From Gammaproteobacteria bacterium (lineage in GTDB: Bacteria > Pseudomonadota > Gammaproteobacteria > Chromatiales > Chromatiaceae), in assembly GCA_020445415.1 (NCBI GenBank), contig JAGRGP010000050.1, positions 1 through 52,024 of the forward strand: DNA of 52,024 bases, written 5' to 3'. The notes beneath the pieces were generated by a model, which was given only the letters and a program-made list of their open reading frames with translations, made no database searches and was not told where the DNA came from. Positions 21,401-29,662 of the stretch are shown here, piece after piece. Position 1 is the stretch's first letter. Every line of letters starts with the position of its first letter. The translations under genes and the position numbers were made by a program.

Positions 21401-21572
21401 GCACCCTGACCCGGATGTCAGGGTAGATAATATGAGGCAGCAGGTCGATATTGAGTCGTTGTAGAGCGAACAGACCCAGCACCATAACCGCGAGGGTGAT
21501 CATCACTACCCCGATCGGATGGTGTATCGACCAGGATGCGATCCCACCACTTTTGGTTACGAACGTCTTCAT
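18435..21572 (-). CDS. RND-family multidrug/metal efflux transporter (AcrB-like)
   Basis: 1045-residue inner-membrane proton antiporter with the AcrB/HAE1 plan: TM1 near 15-35 (GVVMITLAVMVLGLFAL), two large periplasmic porter domains and TM clusters at about 335-535 and 860-1035. In TM4 the proton-relay segment reads GMLVDSTIVMLEN, so only the first of the two Asp of AcrB is present, as in many HAE relatives. TM10 contains the matching VVNNAIVLVEYI. The periplasmic adaptor is not adjacent. The only candidate in the window is the lipoprotein adaptor at 28592-29662, on the same strand but 7 kb away, and no TolC-like gene is seen. Substrate unknown. Confidence 0.93.
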   Translation of the reverse strand: MKTFVTKSGGIASWSIHHPIGVVMITLAVMVLGLFALQRLNIDLLPHIIYPDIRVRVLDPGVPASIMEDEITRQLEEQLAITEDAIHVESETTEGRSNISLSFEYGKDIDLALRDASTRLDRAKRFLPDTIDPPIIYKRDPSQRPVAEYVVSSALRNPVELRSFVDYTLGKWLLNLPGVAAAEVGGGLVREIQVTADQERLAGLHMDILDLADTLKAGNTETPAGRLVMETGEISGRTAGRFRNLSEIIDLPILIENDQSDNRLLHLGEMAQVIDGAEEERLRIRLNGLPGIKLSIQKQPQANTVSVVDGVGERLESLVRDQLIPEDIEIHKVDDQARYVRRSLNNAVAAATSGAVLAMLVVYLFLGSFRRTLIIGSAIPIAVLVTCILMASGGLTLNIMTLGGLALGIGMLVDSTIVMLENIYRHQLRGEERLAASREAAAEVNSAIVASTSTNLAAVLPFLFISGLVGLLFRELILTISAAIVASMVVALTLVPALAGRIPVGREGLMRRLVNRGMEHVQNGYSWLLERVIRFPLLAVVLFSVGLFFAAPRFLDSNQIFLPSMDEGNIQVSITADRGINVDSMDQVVHQVEEILSAQPEVESLFTIVGGSVFGRSQNESANRASITAQLKSLAERGGVSSQQWINRMQKTIEATQMAGVRVRLYSVGIRGIRFNRSDDDLAMRIKGRELRVLEKLADQAVERLRGIPGIRNLQHSAEEQSQELSIRIDRERATSLGMNAEDIGKAVQFALQGRKVTDFIVNDRAIDVVLRLDPSQVTTPSDLESIILFSRNTTRTPVRLSEIASVEIIPVPSSILRDRQQRYVEVTASLTGELPLPEVIRRAESALQPMDLPKGYSIYEAGSLETLQEGRDLSYQLLGLALFLVFVVMAVQYESVRNPLVIILSVPFAATGVALGLNVTGLPLSMPVWLGMIMLAGIVVNNAIVLVEYIEIARGRGMTVSAAVVESARLRVRPILMTTLTTVVGMLPLAMALGEGSEMLQPLAVTIVSGLLFSTLVSLLLVPSIYRLFCPETPSQSEVPILGK

Positions 21573-21908
21573 CCGGTTAGTTCCGCTATTTCCAAGATCT
21601 CGATGTATTTGGATTACCCCGCACCGCCAATTATCACATTCGTCTCAACCGTCTACCATAATTCTTGGAAGTCATCCGAGGTGGCCGGGGACTTTGCAGT
21701 GACAACAACAGTTAAGACAACAAATTGCGTCATGGATTCAGGCGCCGGTGACCAACGGATTCTCCCATCCGGTGGAAATATGCTTTGCTGTGTCATCCAG
21801 GTTGATGGCGAAGCGATACCCGACTAGCTTTAAAGACAAACTGGCTCACCGCACTGGCGGTCGCTACCCATCTCTATCGGGAAATATATAGTAACGAATG
21901 ACAACTCT
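21573..21908. other. divergent promoter region between the RND gene and the thiolase gene
   Basis: 336 bases without a gene. It must drive the RND pump leftwards and the beta-oxidation genes rightwards. An AT-rich AAATATATAG stretch about 20-25 bases before the thiolase ATG could be a -10 region. I see no inverted repeat resembling a FadR or PsrA operator. Short open frames here are not convincing. Confidence 0.5.
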
Positions 21909-23033
21909 ATGAAAAATATCGTAATAGCAGGATATGTCAGAACACCTTTTACCCCCTCCGGCAAAGGTGGATTGGCCAAGGTTCGGCCCGATGATTTAGC
22001 GGCGGCCGCGGTTCAAGGATTGCTGGAGCGCACGGCAATTGATCCGAGTGATATCGAGGATCTTATTCTTGGGTGCGCATTTCCCGAAGGGGAGCAGGGG
22101 CTCAACATGGGTAGGCTGGTGGCCTTATTGGCCGGATTGCCTTATTCGGTGGCGGGGGTGACTGTCAATCGCTTCTGCGGTTCGTCCATGCAGTCCATTC
22201 ACCAGGCGGCGGGGGCAATCCTCATGGGAGCTGGCGAGGTATTCCTGTGCGCGGGAGTGGAATCCATGACCCGGGTGCCGATGTCGGGGTTCAATCCCCT
22301 GCCAAATCCACGACTAACGACGGCCGGTCCGGGTGCCTACATCAGCATGGGTGAGACTGCGGAAATTGTTGCGAAGCACTATCAGATTGGGAGAGCGGAG
22401 CAGGAGCGTTTTGCCTTGGCCAGTCAACATAAGGCCGACCGGGCACAGCGTCTCGGCCTGCTCAACGACGAGCTCGTGCCCCTGGCCGGTGTGGATGCCG
22501 ATAGCTGTCTGCGGCCGGACACTACCCTGGAGGGATTGGCGGCTCTAGCTCCCGTGTTCGATCATCAGGGTACGGTTACAGCCGCTACCTCGTCACCGCT
22601 AACCGACGGTGCGTCCGCGGTGTTGGTGTGCAGCGAAGACTACGCCCAGGTAAACGGCCTGGAGCCCCTGGCCCGTATCCGCAGCGTCGCCGTATCCGGT
22701 TGCGCCCCGGAAATGATGGGCATCGGACCGGTAGCCGCCAGCCGCAAGGCACTTGCCCGGGCCGGTTTAGCGATGGGGGATATCGACATCGTCGAGCTCA
22801 ACGAGGCCTTCTGCGCCCAGGCGATCGCCTGCGTGCGTGAACTCCAGATCGACGAGACTCGGTTGAATCTGGACGGTGGCGCCATCGCCCTGGGGCACCC
22901 GTTGGGCGCCACCGGTGCACGCATTACCGGCAAAGCGGCCGCGTTGCTCAAGCGGGAAGGTAAGTTATTGGCGCTGGCCACACAGTGTATCGGCGGTGGC
23001 CAAGGCATTGCCACTGTTCTGGAGGCGGTTTGA
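21909..23033 (+). CDS. acetyl-CoA acyltransferase (beta-oxidation thiolase)
   Basis: Cleaves 3-ketoacyl-CoA with CoA to acetyl-CoA and a shortened acyl-CoA, the last step of the beta-oxidation spiral. It is 374 residues. The nucleophile is C90 in NRFCGSSMQ, the NEAFCAQA loop and H330 in GHPLGATGAR follow, and the acid/base is C360 in QCIGGGQG. All thiolase catalytic residues are therefore present. The ribosome site is weak. The stop codon overlaps the start of the next gene (TGATG), so the two are translationally coupled, as in fadA/fadN-type operons. An acetyl-CoA C-acetyltransferase role is possible, but the partner gene favours a degradative thiolase. Confidence 0.93.
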   Translation: MKNIVIAGYVRTPFTPSGKGGLAKVRPDDLAAAAVQGLLERTAIDPSDIEDLILGCAFPEGEQGLNMGRLVALLAGLPYSVAGVTVNRFCGSSMQSIHQAAGAILMGAGEVFLCAGVESMTRVPMSGFNPLPNPRLTTAGPGAYISMGETAEIVAKHYQIGRAEQERFALASQHKADRAQRLGLLNDELVPLAGVDADSCLRPDTTLEGLAALAPVFDHQGTVTAATSSPLTDGASAVLVCSEDYAQVNGLEPLARIRSVAVSGCAPEMMGIGPVAASRKALARAGLAMGDIDIVELNEAFCAQAIACVRELQIDETRLNLDGGAIALGHPLGATGARITGKAAALLKREGKLLALATQCIGGGQGIATVLEAV

Positions 23034-25357
23034 TGAAGATCCGCAAGGCGGCGGTAATCGGCGCCGGGGTGATGGGGAGCGGGATTGCTGCCCAGATTGC
23101 CAATGCCGGGATCCCGGTGTGGTTGATGGATATCATCCCCAAGGGGGCCGGTAACCGAAACGTCCTTGCCGAAGCGGCCTTGGCCAGCTTACATACAAGC
23201 CGGCCGGCGGCCTTTATGCACCGGCGAAACGCGCGCTTGGTGACACCGGGAAACATTGAAGATCATCTGCAACAGATTGGAGACTGCGACTGGATCGTCG
23301 AAGCGGTGGTCGAACAGCTAGCGGTCAAACGCGATCTCTATCGACAGCTACAGATGTGCGGCGCGGCGGGGGCGATTATCTCGTCCAACACCTCCAGTAT
23401 TCCCCTTCAAGCGTTAACGGAGGATATGCCAGAGGCATTTGTCCGGCGCTTTCTGATTACCCATTTCTTCAATCCGCCCCGCTATATGCGGCTGCTTGAG
23501 ATTGTCCACGGACCGGCGACTAATCCTGAAGCAGTCGCGGCTATTCGGGAGTTTGCGGACCGCCTCCTCGGCAAGGGAGTGGTGGAATGCAAGGACACTC
23601 CGGGCTTTATCGCTAATCGAATCGGTGTTTTTTGGATTCAGGTAGCGATTCGCGAGGCAATCGACGGAAGGTTGACCGTGGAGGAGGCGGACGCTGTCAT
23701 CGGGCCCCCGATAGGAATACCCAAAACCGGGGTTTTCGGACTGTCGGATCTGGTCGGGCTCGATATCATGCCACACTTGATTGCGAGCCTGACCCGGACA
23801 CTACCCGTGGACGACCCGCTGCGGAACATGGCGGATCTTCCGCCGGTAATCGGTACGATGATCAAGGCGGGACAAACGGGCCGTAAGGCCAATGGCGGGT
23901 TTTACCGGCTTAATCGACACGCGGGTGAAGTGGCCAAAGAGGCGATCGATCTGGTGAGCGGTGAGTACCGGCCCCTTGCCAAGGTCGAGTTAGAAAGTGT
24001 CGCCGCGGCGCGCCATGGCGGGTTGACTGCTTTGTTCGCGCATTCGGATAAAGGAGGTCGCTATGCTTGGAGGGTAATGTCCCGGGTATTGTGTTATGCC
24101 GCCCAGCTAGCCCCGGCAATCGCCGATGATGTAAGCGCGATTGATCGGGCAATGCAGCTGGGATACGGCTGGAAGCTCGGGCCGTTCGCGCTCATCGACC
24201 AACTGGGGGGCGGGCCGTTGGTCGCGCGCCTGGACCGGGAGGCCATTCCGGTTCCTCCCTTGCTGCGCCAGGCGGGCAAATGCCCGTTTTACCGCACGAT
24301 CGGCACGAAGGGTCAGTATCTTGGGTTTGACGGGCACTATCGGGATCGAGAACGGACTGAAGGTGTACTGCTGCTCGCGGACGTCAAACGGGGTAACGAG
24401 CCCCTGGCCCGGAATCCATCGGCCAGCCTGTGGGACATTGGCGATGGGGTGGTTTGCCTGGAATTTCATAGCAAGATGAATTCACTGGATCCGGATATTC
24501 TCTCGATGATCCGCGAAGCGGTTGTCTTGGTGCCCCTTGGATATCGTGCCCTGGTACTCTACAACGAGGGGGGCAACTACTCGGTTGGCGCCAACTTGGG
24601 CTTGTTATTGGCTGCCGCCGAAGAGGGTGGCTGGGAAGCGATCGAAGCGCTAATAGCGGAAGGTCAGCAGACCTTTTTGGCAATGAAGTATGCGCCCTTC
24701 CCCGTAGTGGGAGCACCAATCGGGATGGCCCTCGGTGGGGGTTGCGAAACGTTGCTTCATTGTGATGCCCTGCAAGCCCATGCCGAGACCTATATGGGGC
24801 TGGTCGAGGCCGGCGTTGGCTTGATTCCTGCCTGGGGTGGCTGTAAGGAGATGCTGGTGCGCTGGATCGGCAGCACCAGTCGCCCGGGTGGTCCGATGCC
24901 CGGGGTAACTCGTTGCTTTGAGTTGATAAGCATGGCGGCGGTCACCCAGTCTGCTGCCGAGGCTGGTGACTATTTGATGCTGCGCTCAGGAGACGGGATT
25001 ACCATGAACAGCGACCGACTGCTGGCGGACGCCAAGCATAGAGCGCTGGCTATGGCAGTAGATTATGTTCCGCCGGTGTTCCCGGAGATAAGCCTGCCCG
25101 GTCCAAGTGCCCGGGTGGCATTGGAACTGGCGATTGGCCGATTTCGCAGGGCGGGCAAGGCAACCCACCATGATCAGGTCGTCGCGCTGGCGCTGGCTGA
25201 GGTTCTGAGCGGTGGCAATACGGATATCACCGAAACGCTCTCCGAACAGCATCTGCTGGACCTGGAGCGACGCGTCTTCATGGGGTTGATCCGGCATCCG
25301 GGTACCTTAGCCCGTCTGCAACACATGCTTAAGACGGGTAAACCGCTGCGAAACTAA
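23033..25357 (+). CDS. 3-hydroxyacyl-CoA dehydrogenase / enoyl-CoA hydratase fusion (FadN-like)
   Basis: 774 residues; the ATG at 23033 shares a base with the thiolase stop codon. The N-terminal half is the dehydrogenase: NAD-binding GAGVMGSGIAAQIANAG at 11-27, the catalytic histidine segment THFFNPPRYM near 140, and the CKDTPGFIANRIG segment. The C-terminal part (about 470-660) is a crotonase domain with oxyanion-hole GGCETLLHCD and a second Glu in GLVEAGVGLIPAWGG, so both hydratase acids are kept. This dehydrogenase-first order is opposite to FadB/FadJ and matches B. subtilis FadN (789 residues), whose operon also has a thiolase. Together the pair performs hydration, oxidation and thiolysis; no acyl-CoA dehydrogenase is adjacent. 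Confidence 0.92.
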   Translation: MKIRKAAVIGAGVMGSGIAAQIANAGIPVWLMDIIPKGAGNRNVLAEAALASLHTSRPAAFMHRRNARLVTPGNIEDHLQQIGDCDWIVEAVVEQLAVKRDLYRQLQMCGAAGAIISSNTSSIPLQALTEDMPEAFVRRFLITHFFNPPRYMRLLEIVHGPATNPEAVAAIREFADRLLGKGVVECKDTPGFIANRIGVFWIQVAIREAIDGRLTVEEADAVIGPPIGIPKTGVFGLSDLVGLDIMPHLIASLTRTLPVDDPLRNMADLPPVIGTMIKAGQTGRKANGGFYRLNRHAGEVAKEAIDLVSGEYRPLAKVELESVAAARHGGLTALFAHSDKGGRYAWRVMSRVLCYAAQLAPAIADDVSAIDRAMQLGYGWKLGPFALIDQLGGGPLVARLDREAIPVPPLLRQAGKCPFYRTIGTKGQYLGFDGHYRDRERTEGVLLLADVKRGNEPLARNPSASLWDIGDGVVCLEFHSKMNSLDPDILSMIREAVVLVPLGYRALVLYNEGGNYSVGANLGLLLAAAEEGGWEAIEALIAEGQQTFLAMKYAPFPVVGAPIGMALGGGCETLLHCDALQAHAETYMGLVEAGVGLIPAWGGCKEMLVRWIGSTSRPGGPMPGVTRCFELISMAAVTQSAAEAGDYLMLRSGDGITMNSDRLLADAKHRALAMAVDYVPPVFPEISLPGPSARVALELAIGRFRRAGKATHHDQVVALALAEVLSGGNTDITETLSEQHLLDLERRVFMGLIRHPGTLARLQHMLKTGKPLRN

Positions 25358-25413
25358 GCGGGTAACTGGTGGCGTTCCCGGTTGCCTGCACCCGCGAAGC
25401 GCTGGGGCGAGTC

Positions 25414-25809
25414 ATGAGATTACTCAATCCTTTTTTGCGGCGCTTCGGTTACACTGGAGACGGTCCGCGCGACAGCGCTATGAAGTTGCGCTCATCACCT
25501 CGCGCCCAGGCCAATCGTGCAGTTCCGCTTTTCGAGGGTTTGCACGGTAACTTGAACCAACCGGCGGGACTCAATATGACTGAAGAGGTATCGATAGAAA
25601 TCGTGGTCGACCCCTCCCTTTATGACCACTGTCAAGAAAATCTAAGCAGGCTAAACGCGGCGACGGCTCCAGCCGAGGAGATTACACGCCTGGTGCAGAT
25701 CATCCTGGATGGATCCGAATTCCCCCTCGAAGCCCATGTTAGCGGCGAGAGGCAAGTCAGAATTTCCTATCATCTGCGTTCTTTTTCACAACCGTTTTAT
25801 TGGTCCTAA
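25414..25809 (+). CDS. hypothetical protein between the beta-oxidation genes and ppnN
   Basis: No family recognised. The frame is open from a GTG at 25369. Possible starts are the ATG at 25414 (MRLLNPFLRRFGYTG), the ATG at 25480, and the ATG at 25576. From 25576 the sequence MTEEVSIEIVVDPSLYDHC onwards looks most protein-like: a soluble 77-residue domain with a helix (ENLSRLNAATAPAEEI) between two strand-rich segments. None of the starts has a strong ribosome site. No signal peptide or membrane segment is visible. It could be a small regulator, but this is only a guess. Confidence 0.5.
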   Translation: MRLLNPFLRRFGYTGDGPRDSAMKLRSSPRAQANRAVPLFEGLHGNLNQPAGLNMTEEVSIEIVVDPSLYDHCQENLSRLNAATAPAEEITRLVQIILDGSEFPLEAHVSGERQVRISYHLRSFSQPFYWS

Positions 25810-25905
25810 CCGGATCAACCGGCAACATTCGCTCTGGCGTACTTTCGTCCGCGACGGGAATGAGGTAGTTTTTCTCGCCTTCCACCACTCCCACATCGAC
25901 TGCTC

Positions 25906-27276
25906 ATGAATCACGAAACCCAAAATGCGGTAATCGCGCCAGAGAGGCATCTCAATGTCCTCTCCAGAATGGAAGTGCATAAGCTGCTGGATACCAGCCA
26001 GGGCGGCTTGTACCGACTGTTTCGGAACTGCTCGCTGGCGGTGCTCAACAGTGGCGGTCAGATGGATAACGCCAAGGAACTGTTGGAGCGTTACCAAAGC
26101 TTCGAGATCCGCTTGATCCAGGAGGAACGGGGAATCAAGATCGAAGTAAAGAATGCGCCGGCCAGAGCCTTTGTTGATGGAATCATGATCAAAGGCATCA
26201 AGGAGCATCTCTTCGCGGTGCTGAGGGACATCATCTATGTAGGAGACGAAATCAACTGCAACTCCAGCTTCGATTTAGACAGCTCAGAGGGAATCACCAA
26301 TGCGGTGTTCCATATTCTGAGAAACGCCAATATCCTCCGACCCATGCTCAACCCGCGGCTCGTGGTGTGCTGGGGTGGCCATTCCATCAACCGTGAAGAG
26401 TATGATTACACCAAAGAAGTAGGGTACCAGCTTGGCCTAAGAGGATTGGATATCTGTACGGGCTGCGGGCCCGGAGCGATGAAGGGGCCAATGAAAGGGG
26501 CCGCGATCGGGCATGCGAAACAACGGATTCTGGGTGGTCAGTATCTGGGAATTACCGAGCCTGGAATCATCGCGGCAGAACCGCCCAACCCTATCGTCAA
26601 CGATCTGGTGATTCTGCCCGATATCGAAAAGCGGTTGGAGGCCTTCGTCCGAACCGGACACGGCATCGTAGTGTTTCCCGGCGGGGTGGGGACTGCCGAG
26701 GAAGTCTTGTATCTGCTGGGGATCTTGCTGCATCCGGCTAACACCGATATCCCGTTTCCATTGATATTGTCGGGTCCGGAATGCAGTGGGGATTATTTCG
26801 AGCAGATCGACCGCTTTGTCGGGGCGACGCTGGGGACCGCAGCCAGACGGCGCTACCAAATCATACTCGGAGACCCGGAACAGGTGGCAAGGGAGATGCA
26901 CAACGGAATCCAGCAGGTCAGGCAATTTCGCAAGGAGCGGGACGATGCTTACTACTTCAATTGGCTGCTCAAGATTAGCGAAGAATTTCAACAACCGTTT
27001 CTGCCTAGCCACGAGACTATGCGGGCATTGCTGTTAACCCGTGACCAGGATGACTATCTGTTGGCCGCCAATCTACGCCGTGCCTTCTCCGGTATCGTAG
27101 CCGGTAACGTGAAGGATGAGGGAATCAGGGCGATCGAGCAGTACGGTTATTTCGAACTGCATGGTGAACCCGGACTCATGGAACAGCTGGATTCTCTGCT
27201 GGAGTCGTTCATCCATCAACAACGGATGAAACTCCCGGGCCAAGCCTATCGCCCCTGCTACCGCATCGTTAAGTAG
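25906..27276 (+). CDS. ppnN: pyrimidine/purine-5'-nucleotide nucleosidase PpnN
   Basis: Hydrolyses nucleoside monophosphates to base and ribose-5-phosphate and is stimulated by (p)ppGpp in E. coli (YgdH). The 456 residues nearly equal the E. coli enzyme (454). The LOG-type catalytic core shows VVCWGGHSINREEYDYTK, the nucleotide-binding GCGPGAMKGPMKGA, and the signature VFPGGVGTAEEVLYLLG. The N-terminal domain (RMEVHKLLDTSQGGLYRLFRNCSLAVLNSG) and C-terminal domain (after about 370) are the regulatory flaps specific to PpnN and absent from short LOG proteins. It converges on fba across 88 bases. Confidence 0.95.
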   Translation: MNHETQNAVIAPERHLNVLSRMEVHKLLDTSQGGLYRLFRNCSLAVLNSGGQMDNAKELLERYQSFEIRLIQEERGIKIEVKNAPARAFVDGIMIKGIKEHLFAVLRDIIYVGDEINCNSSFDLDSSEGITNAVFHILRNANILRPMLNPRLVVCWGGHSINREEYDYTKEVGYQLGLRGLDICTGCGPGAMKGPMKGAAIGHAKQRILGGQYLGITEPGIIAAEPPNPIVNDLVILPDIEKRLEAFVRTGHGIVVFPGGVGTAEEVLYLLGILLHPANTDIPFPLILSGPECSGDYFEQIDRFVGATLGTAARRRYQIILGDPEQVAREMHNGIQQVRQFRKERDDAYYFNWLLKISEEFQQPFLPSHETMRALLLTRDQDDYLLAANLRRAFSGIVAGNVKDEGIRAIEQYGYFELHGEPGLMEQLDSLLESFIHQQRMKLPGQAYRPCYRIVK

Positions 27277-27317
27277 CCGGCTGGTCGGTGACAGTGGTGT
27301 GGGAAGAAGCTGTCCGG

Positions 27318-27343
27318 GCCGCCGGGGAGTCATCCCCGACGGC
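27318..27343. terminator. hairpin between convergent ppnN and fba
   Basis: GCCGCCGGGGA (27318-27328) and TCCCCGACGGC (27333-27343) pair over a GTCA loop with one mismatch. It lies between two convergent stop codons and could act on either strand, although no T run follows. Confidence 0.5.
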
Positions 27344-27364
27344 TTGGCGCGGCGGCTCGCCGGA

Positions 27365-28435
27365 CTAGTTGCGGTTAACGCAGTTGAGGTCTTCGAATGC
27401 GGTCTTGAGCCGTTCGACCATCGCCTTTTCACCCTCACGTAACCATTTGCGTGGGTCGTAGTACTTCTTGTTTGGACTGTCTTCACCGGTCGGGTTGCCA
27501 ATCTGCCCCTGGAGGTAATCGTGGTATTGGGCCTCGTATCGCCGTACTCCGTCCCAGGTGGCCCATTGGGTATCGGTGTCGATGTTCATCTTGATCACAC
27601 CGTAGGAAATAGCCTCGCGAATCTCTTCCCGGGCGGAACCGGATCCACCGTGAAATACAAAGCTGACAGGACGTTCCCCGGTACCGAATTTTTCCTGGAT
27701 GTGGCGTTGAGAGTTATCCAAGATCTTGGGGGTGAGTTTTACATTGCCAGGCTTGTATACCCCGTGGACATTACCAAAAGAGGCTGCTACCGTGAATTTA
27801 TCGCTTACCGCCAATAAACGTTCGTAAGCCAATGCCACATCTTCCGGTTGGGTGTAGAGGGCGGAATTATCGATACCGGTATTGTCTACACCATCCTCTT
27901 CGCCGCCGGTAACCCCCAGTTCGATCTCCAAAGTCATGCCGATTTTGCTCATGCGGGCGAGGTATTTTTCGCAGATACTGATATTTTCCTCCAATGATTC
28001 GGCGGACAGATCGAGCATGTGAGAGCTGAAGAGGGGACGGCCGGTTTGTGCAAAATGTGATTCTCCCGCATCGAGCATACCGTCGATCCAAGGTAGCAGC
28101 TTTTTAGCCGCGTGATCGGTGTGCAGGATTACCGCCACACCATAAGCGGCGGCCATGGCATGTACATGTTGCGCGCCAGAAACCGCGCCTGCGATTAGCG
28201 CATTTTCGGCGGGGCAACCCTGGCCGGCAAAAAACCCGGCGCCACCGTTGGAGAATTGAATAATGACTGGAGAGCGCATCAGAGATGCCGCTTCCAGAAC
28301 CGCATTGACGGAGTTGGTTCCCACCACATTGACGGCAGGAAGCGCGTAGCCGTTTTCCTTGGCATGTTTCAGTAATGCCTGCACATCGTCGCCACTGACG
28401 ACACCCGGTTTTACGATATCCAATACTCCAGCCAT
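27365..28435 (-). CDS. fba: class II fructose-bisphosphate aldolase
   Basis: Zinc-dependent aldolase of glycolysis, gluconeogenesis and (in autotrophs) the Calvin cycle: fructose-1,6-bisphosphate = DHAP + glyceraldehyde-3-phosphate. It has 356 residues, like E. coli FbaA (359), and is not the shorter FbaB/GatY type. The metal site is in VILHTDHAAKK, the catalytic loop and second metal ligands in EIELGVTGGEEDGVDN, and GNVHGVYKPGN and FHGGSGSAREEI bind metal and phosphate. AGGAG precedes the ATG at 28435. No Calvin-cycle genes are nearby. The adaptor gene lies 156 bases upstream on the same strand, so readthrough is possible. Confidence 0.96.
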   Translation of the reverse strand: MAGVLDIVKPGVVSGDDVQALLKHAKENGYALPAVNVVGTNSVNAVLEAASLMRSPVIIQFSNGGAGFFAGQGCPAENALIAGAVSGAQHVHAMAAAYGVAVILHTDHAAKKLLPWIDGMLDAGESHFAQTGRPLFSSHMLDLSAESLEENISICEKYLARMSKIGMTLEIELGVTGGEEDGVDNTGIDNSALYTQPEDVALAYERLLAVSDKFTVAASFGNVHGVYKPGNVKLTPKILDNSQRHIQEKFGTGERPVSFVFHGGSGSAREEIREAISYGVIKMNIDTDTQWATWDGVRRYEAQYHDYLQGQIGNPTGEDSPNKKYYDPRKWLREGEKAMVERLKTAFEDLNCVNRN

Positions 28436-28591
28436 TTTTCTCGCTCCTTATCGAACCTGTTCGTTACTGTTTGTATTAAAGGGACCCATTGACCAACATA
28501 CCGGCCCCATATTACCGCCGGATTACACGCTGGCGTCCGTGATAGTAGCAGGCTTTATCACGGGTGTCCGTGCGCTTGTACAAGGGGCGAT

Positions 28592-29662
28592 TCAGTTGCC
28601 AGGGATATTGTCGTTTACCGGTTTCACTTGTTGCCCCTCGGTTAGCCCAAGGAATCCGCGGCTGATCACTTGCTGGCCCGGAGTCACACCGTCCAGAAGT
28701 TCTATCTTGTCGCCGACCCGGATACCGGTCTTTACCGGAGCCCGGATGGCGTGGTTTTGATCATTCAGCAGAAAGACATATTCTCCGGCACGATCACGCT
28801 TGACGGATTCAAATGGGACAAGAATCCGTTCGCTGAGCGCACTCTCCAGCCTAACTCTGGCGAACTGGCCCGGGCGTGCTCCCGCGGGAACGGGATTGAG
28901 TTCCACCTCGACCACCCCCTGTCGGGTGACCGGATCCAGTGCCGGATGAATACGCTTGATGCGGCCCGCAAAACTGCCCTGTTTTAAAGCATCGATGCGG
29001 ACGGTTACGGGGTCACCGACCTTGATCCGGGGTAACAGCAACTCCGACACGTGAATCTCGGTCAACAAGGATTCGGGATCCACCAGGGTCATCAGATGGC
29101 TCAGTTTCGCGGCCACATCTCCGGGTTCCACATTGCGTTCACTGACAACCCCGTCGATGGGAGCCTCAATGCGGGTAAACCGAACGCGTGCCTCCAGTAG
29201 TTTTTGCTCGGCGAGCGCCACCTCCAGCGCGGTTTCCGCGCGCGCCAACTCATCGTCCGAGGCTGCACGTTTCTTAACCAGGTCTCGTAGGCGACTAAGA
29301 TTTACCCGAGCAAGACGGCTTGTGGCCACGGCTTTCTCTAACTGGGCGCCCAATAGTTCGTCGTCCAACTGAACTACAATATCTCCCTGTTTAACTCGGT
29401 CACCCTCGAAGAAGGGTACCTGCTTGACCTGGCCTTCCTCCTGACTGTGTATGCGTACCTGGCGTCGTGCCCGCAGCGTTCCCGAGCGTTCGTGCGCGGT
29501 ACTTATCGCCGCCCGTCCGATCCGTTCCACTTCTACTAAATGGTCGCGTACCCTTGGTTTATTCGGTTGCCCGCCGGCACCCGGAGGATTGCCATTGCAC
29601 CCCACCAATATCAGGATGAGGCAGCCGATTGCGAGCGAAGATACTGGCGGTTTCTGAATCAT
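28592..29662 (-). CDS. RND efflux periplasmic adaptor lipoprotein
   Basis: 356-residue membrane-fusion protein anchored by a lipobox (LILVGC, lipidated Cys near residue 22). The barrel-sandwich lipoyl halves are seen in VRIHSQEEGQVKQV and ARVRFTRIEAPIDGVVSERNVEPGD, separated by an alpha-hairpin (LEKAVATSRLARVNLSRLRDLVKKRAASDDELARAETALEVALAEQ, read over several turns). The beta-barrel and membrane-proximal domains follow. It would bridge an RND pump to an outer-membrane channel. The gene directly follows the S24-type gene, TAG then ATG with no spacer. The likely pump is the RND gene at 18435-21572, but no pump is adjacent. Confidence 0.9.
   Translation of the reverse strand: MIQKPPVSSLAIGCLILILVGCNGNPPGAGGQPNKPRVRDHLVEVERIGRAAISTAHERSGTLRARRQVRIHSQEEGQVKQVPFFEGDRVKQGDIVVQLDDELLGAQLEKAVATSRLARVNLSRLRDLVKKRAASDDELARAETALEVALAEQKLLEARVRFTRIEAPIDGVVSERNVEPGDVAAKLSHLMTLVDPESLLTEIHVSELLLPRIKVGDPVTVRIDALKQGSFAGRIKRIHPALDPVTRQGVVEVELNPVPAGARPGQFARVRLESALSERILVPFESVKRDRAGEYVFLLNDQNHAIRAPVKTGIRVGDKIELLDGVTPGQQVISRGFLGLTEGQQVKPVNDNIPGN

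Noticed and set aside
21573..21908. FadR or PsrA operator upstream of the thiolase gene
   Set aside because: Looked for because the downstream genes are beta-oxidation genes; no symmetrical site resembling either was seen.
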